The notes under the pieces were generated by a model that was not told where the DNA came from, did no database searches, and saw nothing but the letters and a program-made list of their open reading frames with translations. Below are positions 8,128-15,386 of a DNA stretch of 33,029 nt, one piece after another. Source of the stretch: JACDAS01 sp046262415 (GTDB lineage Bacteria; Actinomycetota; Thermoleophilia; Gaiellales; Gaiellaceae); assembly GCA_046262415.1 (NCBI GenBank), contig JBHEMU010000037.1:1-33029 (forward strand). Reading direction: 5' to 3'. The translations under genes and the position numbers were made by a program. Positions within the stretch are counted from its first letter, which is position 1; every line of letters starts with the position of its first letter.

Positions 8128-9381
8128 CTAGCGTAGACGCTGCGGGTCGCCGCCGAGGAGGACCCCCGCGACCAGCCTGCCGCCGAGGTGGTAGGCGAGG
8201 TAGCGCCAGTCGGGAGCGTCGAGCAGGACGACGTCGGCGTCGAATCCAGGGGCGAGCCTGCCCTTGCGGTCGGCCCGGCCGAGCACGCATGCCGCGTTGA
8301 CAGTGCAGGCCGAGAGAGCCTCGGACGGCGACAGGCGGAGCTGCGTCGCCGCGAGCGAGCAGACCAGCGGGAGGCTCTCGCAGAAGGCGCTTCCGGGATT
8401 GAAGTCGGTCGCGAGAGCGACCGCCGCGCCCGCGTCCACGAGCGCGCGGGCCGGCGGCATCGGCCGCCCGAGGAAGAGCGCGCTCGCCGGCAAGAGGACC
8501 CCGACGACGTCGCTCGCAGCCAGCGCGCGGGCGCCTTCGGATCCGGTCGCCTCGAGATGGTCGACCGAGCGAGCTCCGAGCTCGACCGCGAGCGGGATCG
8601 CGCCGGACTCGGTGAACTGGTCGCCGTGCAGGCGGAGCGACAGCCCCTGCGCCCGGCACGCCTCGAGGTACCGGCGCGCCTGCACCGCGTCGAAGGCGCC
8701 GCGCTCGAGGAAGACGTCCGCCGCCTCCGCGATCCCGGCCGCGGCGGGCAGAACCTCGGCGATCGCGAACTCCAGGTACGCCTCCGCGTCCTCGAACTCC
8801 GGTGGAACGGCGTGGGCCCCGAGCCAGGTCGGCACCCCCCCGGCGGCGCGAACGGCGCGCAGGGACGCGAGCTCGGTCTCGCGGTCGAGTCCGTAGCCGG
8901 ACTTGCCCTCCCAGGTCGTCGTCCCGGCACGCAGCATCCAGCCCCGGTGCCGCTCCACCGCCGCACGGAGCTCGGGCTCGCCCGCGGCACGCGTGGCGCG
9001 CACCGTCGAGAGGATGCCTCCGCCGGCCGCGTGCAGCTCCTCGTAGGACGCTCCGCCGGCACGGAGGGCGAACTCCTCGACGCGGTCCCCCGCGAAGCAG
9101 GCGTGCGTGTGGCAGTCGACGAGGCCCGGCACCGCGCAGAGACCGCGCCCGTCCACCTCCTCGACGTCGCCGGCGAGCACGCCGAGCTCCCGCATCCGCC
9201 CGACGGCCGTGACTCGACCTTCGTCGCACAGGACGTAGGCGTCGTCGACGACGGCGACCTCGCCGAGCGAGCGACCGCGCAGCGGCGCCGCCGTCCCGGT
9301 CGGCGTCGCCACCTGTGCCAGGTCGCGGACGAGCACCCGTCGAGCCCGCTCGGGCCGCCGAGCGTTGGGCGAACGGAGCAC
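8128..9381 (-). CDS. hutI: Imidazolonepropionase
   Basis: About 417 residues of an amidohydrolase-superfamily enzyme that opens 4-imidazolone-5-propionate to N-formimino-glutamate, the third step of histidine degradation. The metal ligands are H91 and H93 in D-C-H-T-H. Other family motifs are G-K-S-G-Y-G-L-D, L-H-G-D-Q-F and A-T-D-F-N-P-G-S. The GTG at 9381 begins one base after the hutU stop. GTG 9336, just before L-V-R-D-L-A-Q-V, is a possible shorter start giving 402 residues, close to the usual family length. The reading frame extending further upstream overlaps hutU and is not coding. Confidence 0.93.
   Translation of the reverse strand: MLRSPNARRPERARRVLVRDLAQVATPTGTAAPLRGRSLGEVAVVDDAYVLCDEGRVTAVGRMRELGVLAGDVEEVDGRGLCAVPGLVDCHTHACFAGDRVEEFALRAGGASYEELHAAGGGILSTVRATRAAGEPELRAAVERHRGWMLRAGTTTWEGKSGYGLDRETELASLRAVRAAGGVPTWLGAHAVPPEFEDAEAYLEFAIAEVLPAAAGIAEAADVFLERGAFDAVQARRYLEACRAQGLSLRLHGDQFTESGAIPLAVELGARSVDHLEATGSEGARALAASDVVGVLLPASALFLGRPMPPARALVDAGAAVALATDFNPGSAFCESLPLVCSLAATQLRLSPSEALSACTVNAACVLGRADRKGRLAPGFDADVVLLDAPDWRYLAYHLGGRLVAGVLLGGDPQRLR
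8130..8135 (-). promoter_or_regulatory. Candidate -10 box (TACGCT) for the small membrane protein gene
   Basis: Located eight bases before ATG 8121. It overlaps the hutI stop codon and is spaced like the other leaderless starts in this window. Confidence 0.35.
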
Positions 9382-9382
9382 C

Positions 9383-11089
9383 TCAGCCGTCGCTGCGCGC
9401 CATCGGGTCGGCAAGGCCGTGTCGCTCGGCCGCCGCCGAAGCCTCGGCGTAGCCGGCATCACGGTGCCGCATCACCCCCGTGCCGGGGTCGGTGGTGAGG
9501 ACGCGCCCGAGCCGCTCGGCCGCGTCGTCGGTGCCGTCGGCGACGACGACCATGCCGGCGTGGATCGAGTTGCCGATGCCGACCCCGCCGCCGTGGTGCA
9601 CGCTCACCCACGTCGCCCCTGCGGCCACGTTCAGGAGCGCGTTCAGGATCGGCCAGTCCGCGATCGCATCCGATCCGTCGAGCATCGCCTCCGTCTCGCG
9701 GTAGGGAGAGGCGACCGAGCCCGCGTCGAGATGGTCGCGGCCGATCGCGACCGGGGCGCTGACCGCACCCGACCGGACGAGGTCGTTGATCGCCAGCCCC
9801 GCGCGTGCGCGATCTCCGAGCCCGAGCCAGCAGATGCGGGCGGGCAGCCCCTGGAAGGCGACGCGCCCTGGTGCGAGCGCCAGCCAGCGCTGGAGGATCT
9901 CATCCTCCGGGAAGAGCTCGACCAGCGCAGCGTCGATCGCGGCGATGTCGTCGACGTCGCCCGAGAGCGCGGCCCAGCGGAACGGCCCGATCCCGCGGCA
10001 GAAGAGCGGGCGGATATAGGCCGGGACGAAGCCCGGGTATGAGAAGGCGTCCTGTACGCCGGCCTCTAGTGCCTCCCCTCTGAGATTGTTGCCATAGTCG
10101 ACAACGTACACACCGGCCCGGACGTACTCGAGCATCCCCTCGACGTGCTCCGCGATCGAGGTTCGCGCCCGCCGCAGGTACTCGTCGGGATCGGCCGCCC
10201 GCAGCTCGGCGGCCGACTCGACGTCGAGGCCCGCCGGGACGTAGCCGTTCAACGGGTCGTGGGCAGCCGTCTGGTCGGTGACGAGGTCGAAGTGCTCGCC
10301 CCGGCGAGCGAGCTCGGGGACGATCTCGGCGGCGTTGCCGAGCACCGCCACGGAGCGGCCGCTGCCGTCCGCGGCCGCCGCCCGCACGCGGGTCAGCGCC
10401 TCGTCGAGAGACTCGTGCGCCTCGTCGAGGTATCGCGTCTCCAGGCGCCGCCGGATCCGGGAGGGATCGACCTCGACGCAGAGGATGGCCCCGCCGAGCA
10501 TCGTCGCGGCGAGCGGCTGCGCGCCGCCCATGCCGCCGAGCCCGGCCGTCAGCAGCGTGCGGCCGCGCAGGTCGGCGGTGCCGAAGTGCTTCTGCGCCGC
10601 CGCGGCGAAGGTCTGGTATGTGCCCTGCAGGATCCCCTGCGTGCCGATGTAGATCCAGCTGCCCGCCGTCATCTGGCCGAACATCGTCAGCCCCTCCGCC
10701 TCGAGCCTGCGGAACTCCTTCCAGGTCGCCCAGCGAGGCACGAGCAGCGAGTTCGCGATCAGGACGCGGGGGGCGCCGGCATGCGTCCGGAAGACCCCCA
10801 CGGGCTTGCCGCTCTGGACGAGCAGCGTCTCGTCCTCCTCGAGGACGAGCAGCCCGCGGACGATCGCCCTGAGCGCCTCGTGGTTGCGGGCCGCCTTGCC
10901 GGTCCCCCCGTAGACGACGAGCTCCTCGGGCCGCTCCGCCACCTCGGGGTCGAGGTTGTTCAGGAGCATCCGCAGCGGAGCTTCCGTCGACCACGACCTG
11001 GCGTTCAGCTCGGGCCCGCGAGGCGCGCGCACGCGAGAGAGGTCTCCGCAGAGCGCCTCGACGGCGGCATCGAGCCGGAGCGTGCTCAT
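9383..11089 (-). CDS. hutU: Urocanate hydratase
   Basis: About 568 residues from ATG 11089, which overlaps the upstream stop as ATGA. It converts urocanate to imidazolonepropionate using tightly bound NAD+. Family features seen are V-V-Y-G-G-T-G-K-A-A-R-N-H near the N-terminus, the Gly-rich NAD region G-L-G-G-M-G-G-A-Q, and the conserved Cys loop F-C-R-G-I-G-P-F-R-W. An in-frame start at 11128 would add 13 residues that overlap the upstream gene, so I reject it. The next gene, hutI, starts one base after the stop. Confidence 0.96.
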   Translation of the reverse strand: MSTLRLDAAVEALCGDLSRVRAPRGPELNARSWSTEAPLRMLLNNLDPEVAERPEELVVYGGTGKAARNHEALRAIVRGLLVLEEDETLLVQSGKPVGVFRTHAGAPRVLIANSLLVPRWATWKEFRRLEAEGLTMFGQMTAGSWIYIGTQGILQGTYQTFAAAAQKHFGTADLRGRTLLTAGLGGMGGAQPLAATMLGGAILCVEVDPSRIRRRLETRYLDEAHESLDEALTRVRAAAADGSGRSVAVLGNAAEIVPELARRGEHFDLVTDQTAAHDPLNGYVPAGLDVESAAELRAADPDEYLRRARTSIAEHVEGMLEYVRAGVYVVDYGNNLRGEALEAGVQDAFSYPGFVPAYIRPLFCRGIGPFRWAALSGDVDDIAAIDAALVELFPEDEILQRWLALAPGRVAFQGLPARICWLGLGDRARAGLAINDLVRSGAVSAPVAIGRDHLDAGSVASPYRETEAMLDGSDAIADWPILNALLNVAAGATWVSVHHGGGVGIGNSIHAGMVVVADGTDDAAERLGRVLTTDPGTGVMRHRDAGYAEASAAAERHGLADPMARSDG

Positions 11090-11328
11090 CTCCGCCCCCC
11101 GGCCGCCGCCCGCTTCCGCAGGCGCCACCAGCTGAACCCGGTCGCGAGGACGAAGAAGGCGATGGCGACCGGAATCGCGCCCACCTCGGCGATCAGCTTG
11201 AGCACGCCGCCCTTCCCCTTGACCTCGCCCGGCATGAGCCGCCCGTGGGTCAGCGCCGTGATCAGGACGATCAGGCCCGCGAGCACGCCGTAGAAGATGA
11301 CGCTGTCGCGGAAAACGTGCTTCGACAC
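11086..11328 (-). CDS. Small two-helix membrane protein inside the hut operon
   Basis: 80 residues: V-S-K-H-V-F-R-D-S, a hydrophobic helix at about residues 10-27, a short Gly/Lys-rich loop, a second helix at about 42-64, and a very basic C-terminus. GTG 11328 has AGGAA six bases upstream. GTG 11346, which overlaps the hutH stop as GTGA, is an alternative with no ribosome-binding site. The stop overlaps the hutU ATG. It is wedged between hutH and hutU with coupled overlaps, so it is co-expressed with them. I do not recognise the family, and a role in histidine or urocanate uptake is only a guess. Confidence 0.75.
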   Translation of the reverse strand: MSKHVFRDSVIFYGVLAGLIVLITALTHGRLMPGEVKGKGGVLKLIAEVGAIPVAIAFFVLATGFSWWRLRKRAAAGGRR

Positions 11329-11342
11329 GGGTCGTTCCTGCG

Positions 11343-12881
11343 TCACACCAGCTCGCCCACGCCGGCCTCGACCGCTGCGACGAGCGACCCGTCCCGGATC
11401 GAGGCCGCCACCGCCTCGATCTCGGCGGAGAGGGGCCGGTCGTCGCGGAGCCGAGGCGAGAGCGTTCGCAGGAAGGTCCGGGCTGTCGAGGCCCCGACTC
11501 CCGGCTCGAGCGGCGCGTGGAACTCGACCGCCTGCGCCCCGCCGAGCAGCTCGATCGCGAGCGCGTGCTCCGAGTTCGCCAGCACCTGCCACGCTTTCAA
11601 CCCGGCTGCATTGCCCATCGAGACGTGATCCTCCTGGCCGGCGCTCGTCGGGATCGAATCGATGCTCGCCGGATGGCACAGCGTCTTGTTCTCGCTCACG
11701 AGTGAGGCGGCCACGTACTGGGGGATCATGAACCCCGAGTTGAGGCCGCCGTCACTCGTCAGGAAGGCCGGGAGGCCGCCGGAGAGGCCAGGGTTGACGA
11801 GTCGCTCCAGGCGCCGCTCCGAGATGCTCGCGAGCTCGGAGACGGCCATCGCGAACGCGTCCAGGGCGAACGCCACCGGCTGTCCGTGGAAGTTGCCGTT
11901 CGAGACGACCAGGTCGTCCTCCACGAGCACCAACGGGTTGTCCGTCGCGGCGTTCAGCTCGACCGAGACGGTGGCGCGGACGTACTCGAGCAGATCGCGG
12001 GACGCACCGTGCACCTGCGGCGCGCAGCGCAGTGAGTACGCGTCCTGCACGCGGTCGCACCAGCGGTGCGACTCCAGGATCGCCGACCCTTCCAGCAGGC
12101 GAAGCAGGTTGGCGGCCGAGTCCGCCTGCCCGCGGAGTGGACGCAAGGCGTGGATCTGCGGGAGAAAGCTCGTCCGCGAGCCTTGCAGAGCTTCGAGGGA
12201 CAGCGCGCAGGCGATGTCGGCCGCGGCCGCGAGCCGACGTGCCCGGACCAGGCCGAGGGCCCCGAACGCCGCCATGAACTGCGTGCCGTTGACGAGCGAG
12301 AGCCCCTCTTTCGCCTGCAGCCGGATCGGCTCGAGCCCCGCGCGTGCCAGCGCTTCGCCGCCCGGCACTCGCTCGCCGTCGACCCAGGCCTCGCCCTCCC
12401 CCACGAGCGGCAGCGCGAGGTGCGCGAGCGGAGCCAGGTCACCGCTGGCCCCGACCGACCCCCGGCTCGGCACGTGCGGCAGGAGACCGCGGTTCAGGCA
12501 CTCGACCAGGAGTTCGACGGTGGCGATCCGGGCGCCCGAATAGCCCTTGGCGAGTGCGTTGGCCCTCAGCAGCATCGCGGCGCGAACGATCTCCGGCGGG
12601 TACGGCTCGCCGACGCCGCAGGCATGGCTGCGGAGCAGGCGCAGTTGAAGCTCCTCGATCTGGTCAACGGGGATCGTCCGCGAGACGAACCGCCCGAAGC
12701 CCGTGGTGACGCCGTACGTCTGCTCGCCCGTGTCGCTCGCGGCGCGGTCGACGAGCTCTCTCGCCGCGCGCATGCGCATGCGGGACGAGTCCGCGAGCCC
12801 GGCGGGTGCGCGCTCGACGGCGACCTCCCAGACGTCGTCCACGGTCAGGTCCTCCCCCGTGAGGGTTTGACCCCGGGTCAC
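11343..12881 (-). CDS. hutH: Histidine ammonia-lyase
   Basis: A 512-residue lyase that deaminates histidine to urocanate, the entry step of the pathway. The self-forming MIO cofactor triad is Ala145-Ser146-Gly147 within G-S-V-G-A-S-G-D-L-A-P-L. Upstream is Y-G-V-T-T-G-F-G (catalytic Tyr), and later come N-G-T-Q and S-A-G-Q-E-D-H-V-S-M, all typical of HAL. The start is GTG 12881. A TAGACT box seven bases upstream marks a leaderless promoter, so hutH may head its own transcript even though the ftcD-like gene lies upstream on the same strand. Confidence 0.97.
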   Translation of the reverse strand: MTRGQTLTGEDLTVDDVWEVAVERAPAGLADSSRMRMRAARELVDRAASDTGEQTYGVTTGFGRFVSRTIPVDQIEELQLRLLRSHACGVGEPYPPEIVRAAMLLRANALAKGYSGARIATVELLVECLNRGLLPHVPSRGSVGASGDLAPLAHLALPLVGEGEAWVDGERVPGGEALARAGLEPIRLQAKEGLSLVNGTQFMAAFGALGLVRARRLAAAADIACALSLEALQGSRTSFLPQIHALRPLRGQADSAANLLRLLEGSAILESHRWCDRVQDAYSLRCAPQVHGASRDLLEYVRATVSVELNAATDNPLVLVEDDLVVSNGNFHGQPVAFALDAFAMAVSELASISERRLERLVNPGLSGGLPAFLTSDGGLNSGFMIPQYVAASLVSENKTLCHPASIDSIPTSAGQEDHVSMGNAAGLKAWQVLANSEHALAIELLGGAQAVEFHAPLEPGVGASTARTFLRTLSPRLRDDRPLSAEIEAVAASIRDGSLVAAVEAGVGELV

Positions 12882-12888
12882 GCAGGCG

Positions 12889-12894
12889 AGTCTA
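12889..12894 (-). promoter_or_regulatory. Leaderless -10 box (TAGACT) of hutH
   Basis: Seven bases before GTG 12881. It sits in the 189-bp gap between the ftcD-like gene and hutH, which otherwise holds only GC-rich inverted repeats. Confidence 0.55.
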
Positions 12895-12964
12895 GCTTCG
12901 AGCTACTGCCCGGCCCGGGGACGGCCCCGGCGCTGTCCCGCCGCGCCGGGCACCTGCCTCGAGC

Positions 12965-12974
12965 GGACATGTCC
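12965..12974. promoter_or_regulatory. GGACATGTCC palindrome upstream of hutH
   Basis: A perfect 10-bp palindrome about 70 bp upstream of the hutH -10 box. It could be an operator for a hut repressor or activator. There is no second copy to support this. Confidence 0.2.
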
Positions 12975-13070
12975 CGTTGCGCCGCGCAGGTAGCTCAACC
13001 TCCTCCCCGCTGCGACGATACCCCCGTCGGACGCGCACGTGGGTGCCGTCTCTGCGCCGGACTCGCGCTC

Positions 13071-13955
13071 TCAGCCCTCCTCGAGCAGCCTGAGCTCGAG
13101 CACGCGCGAGGCGTCGAAGCCCTCGATCCGGAGCGCTGCGCCCGCCGCGGCGGCGACCGCGCCCGCGAGCATCAGGCCGACGAGCTCGGCGCCGATCACC
13201 TCCGCCCCGCGCGCGCCGGCCTCCGCCTCGATCCGCGCGACGATCTCGTGCAGGGCGGCCGCCTCCCAGTCCTCGACGTTCATGCTCACCTGGACGAGTC
13301 CGGCCCGCGGAAGATCGAGCCCGAGCGCGCGCACGCCCGGGAAGCCGCCGTCCCGCTCCCGCACCGCGCTCGCGACGGCACGGGCGGCCTCGAGGGAGCC
13401 GCGCAGGTTGACGTTGAAGGCGATCAGGGGGCGGCGGGCGCCCACCAGCACGCAGCCGGCGGCCGGGTCGAGGCGGGACGGCCCGAAGTCCGGCGCGAGC
13501 TCGCCGGCGTCGACGCGCCGCTGCAGCTCCGCCGGCCCGCCCCGCCGGAAGAAGGCCGGCCCGCGTCCCGAGGCGAGCTCGCCGTAGAGGAACACCGGCA
13601 GGCCGAGCTCGTCCCCGATCCTCCTCGCCAGCTCCCTCGCGACCGCGCACGCGCGCTCGAGGTCTCGGGCGGCGAGCGGCACGACCGGTACCACGTCCGC
13701 CGCGCCCACGCGCGGGTGCGCCCCCTCGTGGCGGCGGAGGTCGATCAGCGCGCGCGCGCACGAGATACCCGCCAGGAGCGCCTCGCTCAAGGCCGTCTCC
13801 TCGCCGACGAGCGTGAAGACGGAGCGATGGTGATCGGCGTCGGAGTGGACGTCGAGCAGCCGCGCCCGCCCTCCGAGGGCCGCCGCCAGCGCCTCGATCG
13901 TCGTCCCGTCCCGCCCTTCGGAGAAGTTCGGAACCGACTCGAGCGGCCGCGCCAC
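13071..13955 (-). CDS. Glutamate formimidoyltransferase (FTCD formiminotransferase domains)
   Basis: 294 residues matching the two formiminotransferase subdomains of FTCD, without the cyclodeaminase part. Seen are V-P-N-F-S-E-G at the N-terminus, the catalytic-His region H-E-G-A-H-P-R-V-G-A-A-D-V-V-P, and the F-N-V-N-L and V-Q-V-S-M-N-V-E-D stretches. It transfers the formimino group of N-formiminoglutamate to tetrahydrofolate, releasing glutamate. With hutH, hutU and hutI it completes the folate-dependent route from histidine to glutamate. The start is GTG 13955, with a TAGACT box six bases upstream. Confidence 0.92.
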   Translation of the reverse strand: MARPLESVPNFSEGRDGTTIEALAAALGGRARLLDVHSDADHHRSVFTLVGEETALSEALLAGISCARALIDLRRHEGAHPRVGAADVVPVVPLAARDLERACAVARELARRIGDELGLPVFLYGELASGRGPAFFRRGGPAELQRRVDAGELAPDFGPSRLDPAAGCVLVGARRPLIAFNVNLRGSLEAARAVASAVRERDGGFPGVRALGLDLPRAGLVQVSMNVEDWEAAALHEIVARIEAEAGARGAEVIGAELVGLMLAGAVAAAAGAALRIEGFDASRVLELRLLEEG

Positions 13956-13961
13956 CGGCGT

Positions 13962-13967
13962 AGTCTA
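13962..13967 (-). promoter_or_regulatory. Leaderless -10 box (TAGACT) of the ftcD-like gene
   Basis: Six bases before GTG 13955. It overlaps the edge of the 97-bp tandem repeat, so the -35 region of this promoter lies inside repeat sequence. Confidence 0.5.
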
Positions 13968-14061
13968 GGAACGTGGGTCTCTACCCGGGTGCGCTCGTGC
14001 GGTCGGCCCAGACGGAGCACGGGCAGGCCCGCGCTCCTGAGGTCGGCGTCGCAAGCGACGC
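13965..14061 (+). repeat. 97-bp dispersed repeat, copy 1
   Basis: First of two head-to-tail copies. Each copy contains two hairpins: a 10-bp stem on GAGCACGGGC with a 2-base loop, and an 8-bp stem GGCGTCGC/GCGACGCC with a 2-base loop. It lies between the divergent ftcD-like and methyltransferase genes. Confidence 0.9.
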
Positions 14062-14159
14062 CTAGGAATGTGGGTCTCTACCCGGATGCGCTCGTGCGGT
14101 CAGCCCAGACGGAGCACGGGCAAGCCCGCGCTCCTGAGGTCGGCGTCGCAAGCGACGCC
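14062..14159 (+). repeat. 97-bp dispersed repeat, copy 2
   Basis: Tandem copy, exactly 97 bp downstream of copy 1 and differing at only a few bases. It ends ten bases before the TTG start of the methyltransferase gene. An ATG at 14068 within this copy opens a frame that reads into the methyltransferase. Confidence 0.9.
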
Positions 14160-14169
14160 TGGGAGCGGG

Positions 14170-14757
14170 TTGAAGGCCTACTACCACGCACGCGCGCCGG
14201 AATACGACGAGTGGTATCGCGGCCTGGGGCGCTTCGACGGACTCGAGCGCCCGCACTGGGACGACGAGCTGCACGAACTCGAGCAGACGCTGGCCGCGCT
14301 CCCCCCGCTGTGGACGCTCGACGTGGCCTGCGGCACCGGCTTCCTGACGAAGCACCTGCCGGGCCGGGTCGTCGCGCTCGACCAGAGCGAGGCGATGCTC
14401 GCCGCTGCCCGCGCCCAGGCGCCGGCCGCCGAGCTCGTCCTCGCAGACGCACTCGACCTGCCGTTTCCGGACGGATCGTTCGAACGGGTCTTCACGGGGC
14501 ACTTCTACGGACACCTGGAGGAGCCGGATCGCCTGCGCTTCCTCGCCGAGGCACGTCGCGTCGGCGGCGAGCTCGTCGTCTGCGACGCCGCCCTCCGGCC
14601 GGACACCGAGCGGGTTCTCTGGCAGGAGCGCGTGCTCAACGACGGCTCGCGCTGGCAGGTCTTCAAGCGGTACTTCGACGGCGAGGAGCTCGCCGCCGAG
14701 CTCGGCGGCGGCGAGGTGATCTTCCAGGGCCGCTGGTTCGTCGTCGTGCGCGTTTGA
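14170..14757 (+). CDS. SAM-dependent methyltransferase (class I)
   Basis: About 195 residues from TTG 14170, with a GGGAG ribosome-binding site just upstream. Motif I is L-D-V-A-C-G-T-G-F-L-T, followed by an acidic V-V-A-L-D-Q-S-E-A-M-L loop, then A-D-A-L-D-L-P-F-P-D-G-S-F-E-R-V. This is the methyltransferase type 11 pattern. The start of the mature domain (A-Y-Y-H-A-R-A-P-E-Y-D-E-W-Y) fits this family. A frame from ATG 14068 would add 34 residues encoded entirely by the dispersed repeat, which is unlikely to be native. The stop overlaps the next gene's TTG by 4 bp. The substrate is unknown. Confidence 0.85.
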   Translation: MKAYYHARAPEYDEWYRGLGRFDGLERPHWDDELHELEQTLAALPPLWTLDVACGTGFLTKHLPGRVVALDQSEAMLAAARAQAPAAELVLADALDLPFPDGSFERVFTGHFYGHLEEPDRLRFLAEARRVGGELVVCDAALRPDTERVLWQERVLNDGSRWQVFKRYFDGEELAAELGGGEVIFQGRWFVVVRV

Positions 14758-15377
14758 CCCGCCGGCGTTCCTCGTACCGCTCACTCGCGTCGCTGCAGCG
14801 CGACAACCGGGTGTGCCGCGCCTGCGTCGAGGCGGGCTACCCGCTCGAGTCGCTCCCGGTCGTCCACGGCCACACCGGTCAGCGCGCCTACATGCTGGGC
14901 CAGGCGCCCGGCATCGTCGAGGGGGGCGAGCGCCGCCCCTGGCGCGGCCGCGCGGGTCGCACGCTGCGCCGCTGGCTCGGCCTCGACGAGGAGGAGTTCT
15001 ACGCCGCCTTCTACTGCGCGTCGGTCACGCGGTGCTACCCGGGACGGACGGCGGGCGGGCGGGGCGACCGGACGCCGGCGCCGCGCGAGCAGGAGCTCTG
15101 CGCGTTCTGGCGCGACTGGGAGCTCAGGCTCCTGCGCCCCGAGCTGATCGTCACGGTCGGCGGCCTCGCGGCCTATCGCCTGCTCGGCCTCAGGACGGTG
15201 AGCGAATGCGTCGGCGCGCGCTACGAGCTTGGCGGCGCGACGGTCGTGCCGCTCCCCCATCCCTCCGGAGCGAGCGGGTGGCTGAACGCCCCCGCGAATC
15301 GGGCCCGCGTGGAGGAGGCCGCGGCGCTCGTCCGAGCCGAGGTGGCGCGGCTCGGGAGCCTCGGGCCCGGCGGCTAG
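14754..15377 (+). CDS. Uracil-DNA glycosylase superfamily protein, 4Fe-4S type
   Basis: About 207 residues from TTG 14754, which overlaps the methyltransferase TGA as TTGA. The pattern is that of family 4/5 glycosylases: Cys21-x2-Cys24 near the N-terminus, G-Q-A-P-G (motif A), T-R-C-Y-P-G (third Cys), Q-E-L-C-A-F-W (fourth Cys), I-V-T-V-G-G-L-A, and L-P-H-P-S-G (motif B). The four Cys are consistent with an iron-sulfur cluster. It would remove uracil or related bases from DNA. The very long frame that reads into it from further upstream is an artefact of the antisense of hutH and ftcD. Confidence 0.88.
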   Translation: MTRRRSSYRSLASLQRDNRVCRACVEAGYPLESLPVVHGHTGQRAYMLGQAPGIVEGGERRPWRGRAGRTLRRWLGLDEEEFYAAFYCASVTRCYPGRTAGGRGDRTPAPREQELCAFWRDWELRLLRPELIVTVGGLAAYRLLGLRTVSECVGARYELGGATVVPLPHPSGASGWLNAPANRARVEEAAALVRAEVARLGSLGPGG

Positions 15378-15380
15378 ATT
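15375..15380 (+). promoter_or_regulatory. Leaderless -10 box (TAGATT) of the ABC exporter pair
   Basis: Six bases before GTG 15387. It overlaps the stop codon of the glycosylase gene. Confidence 0.5.
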
Positions 15381-15386
15381 TCAAAG

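Noticed and set aside
13965..14159. Tandem 97-bp repeats as a CRISPR array
   Set aside because: Only two units, no unique spacers, no cas genes, and a third copy elsewhere.
12066..14753. Upstream part of a 1103-codon plus-strand frame
   Set aside because: Antisense of hutH and the ftcD-like gene, followed by an alternate frame of the methyltransferase. Only the last 207 codons (the glycosylase) are real.
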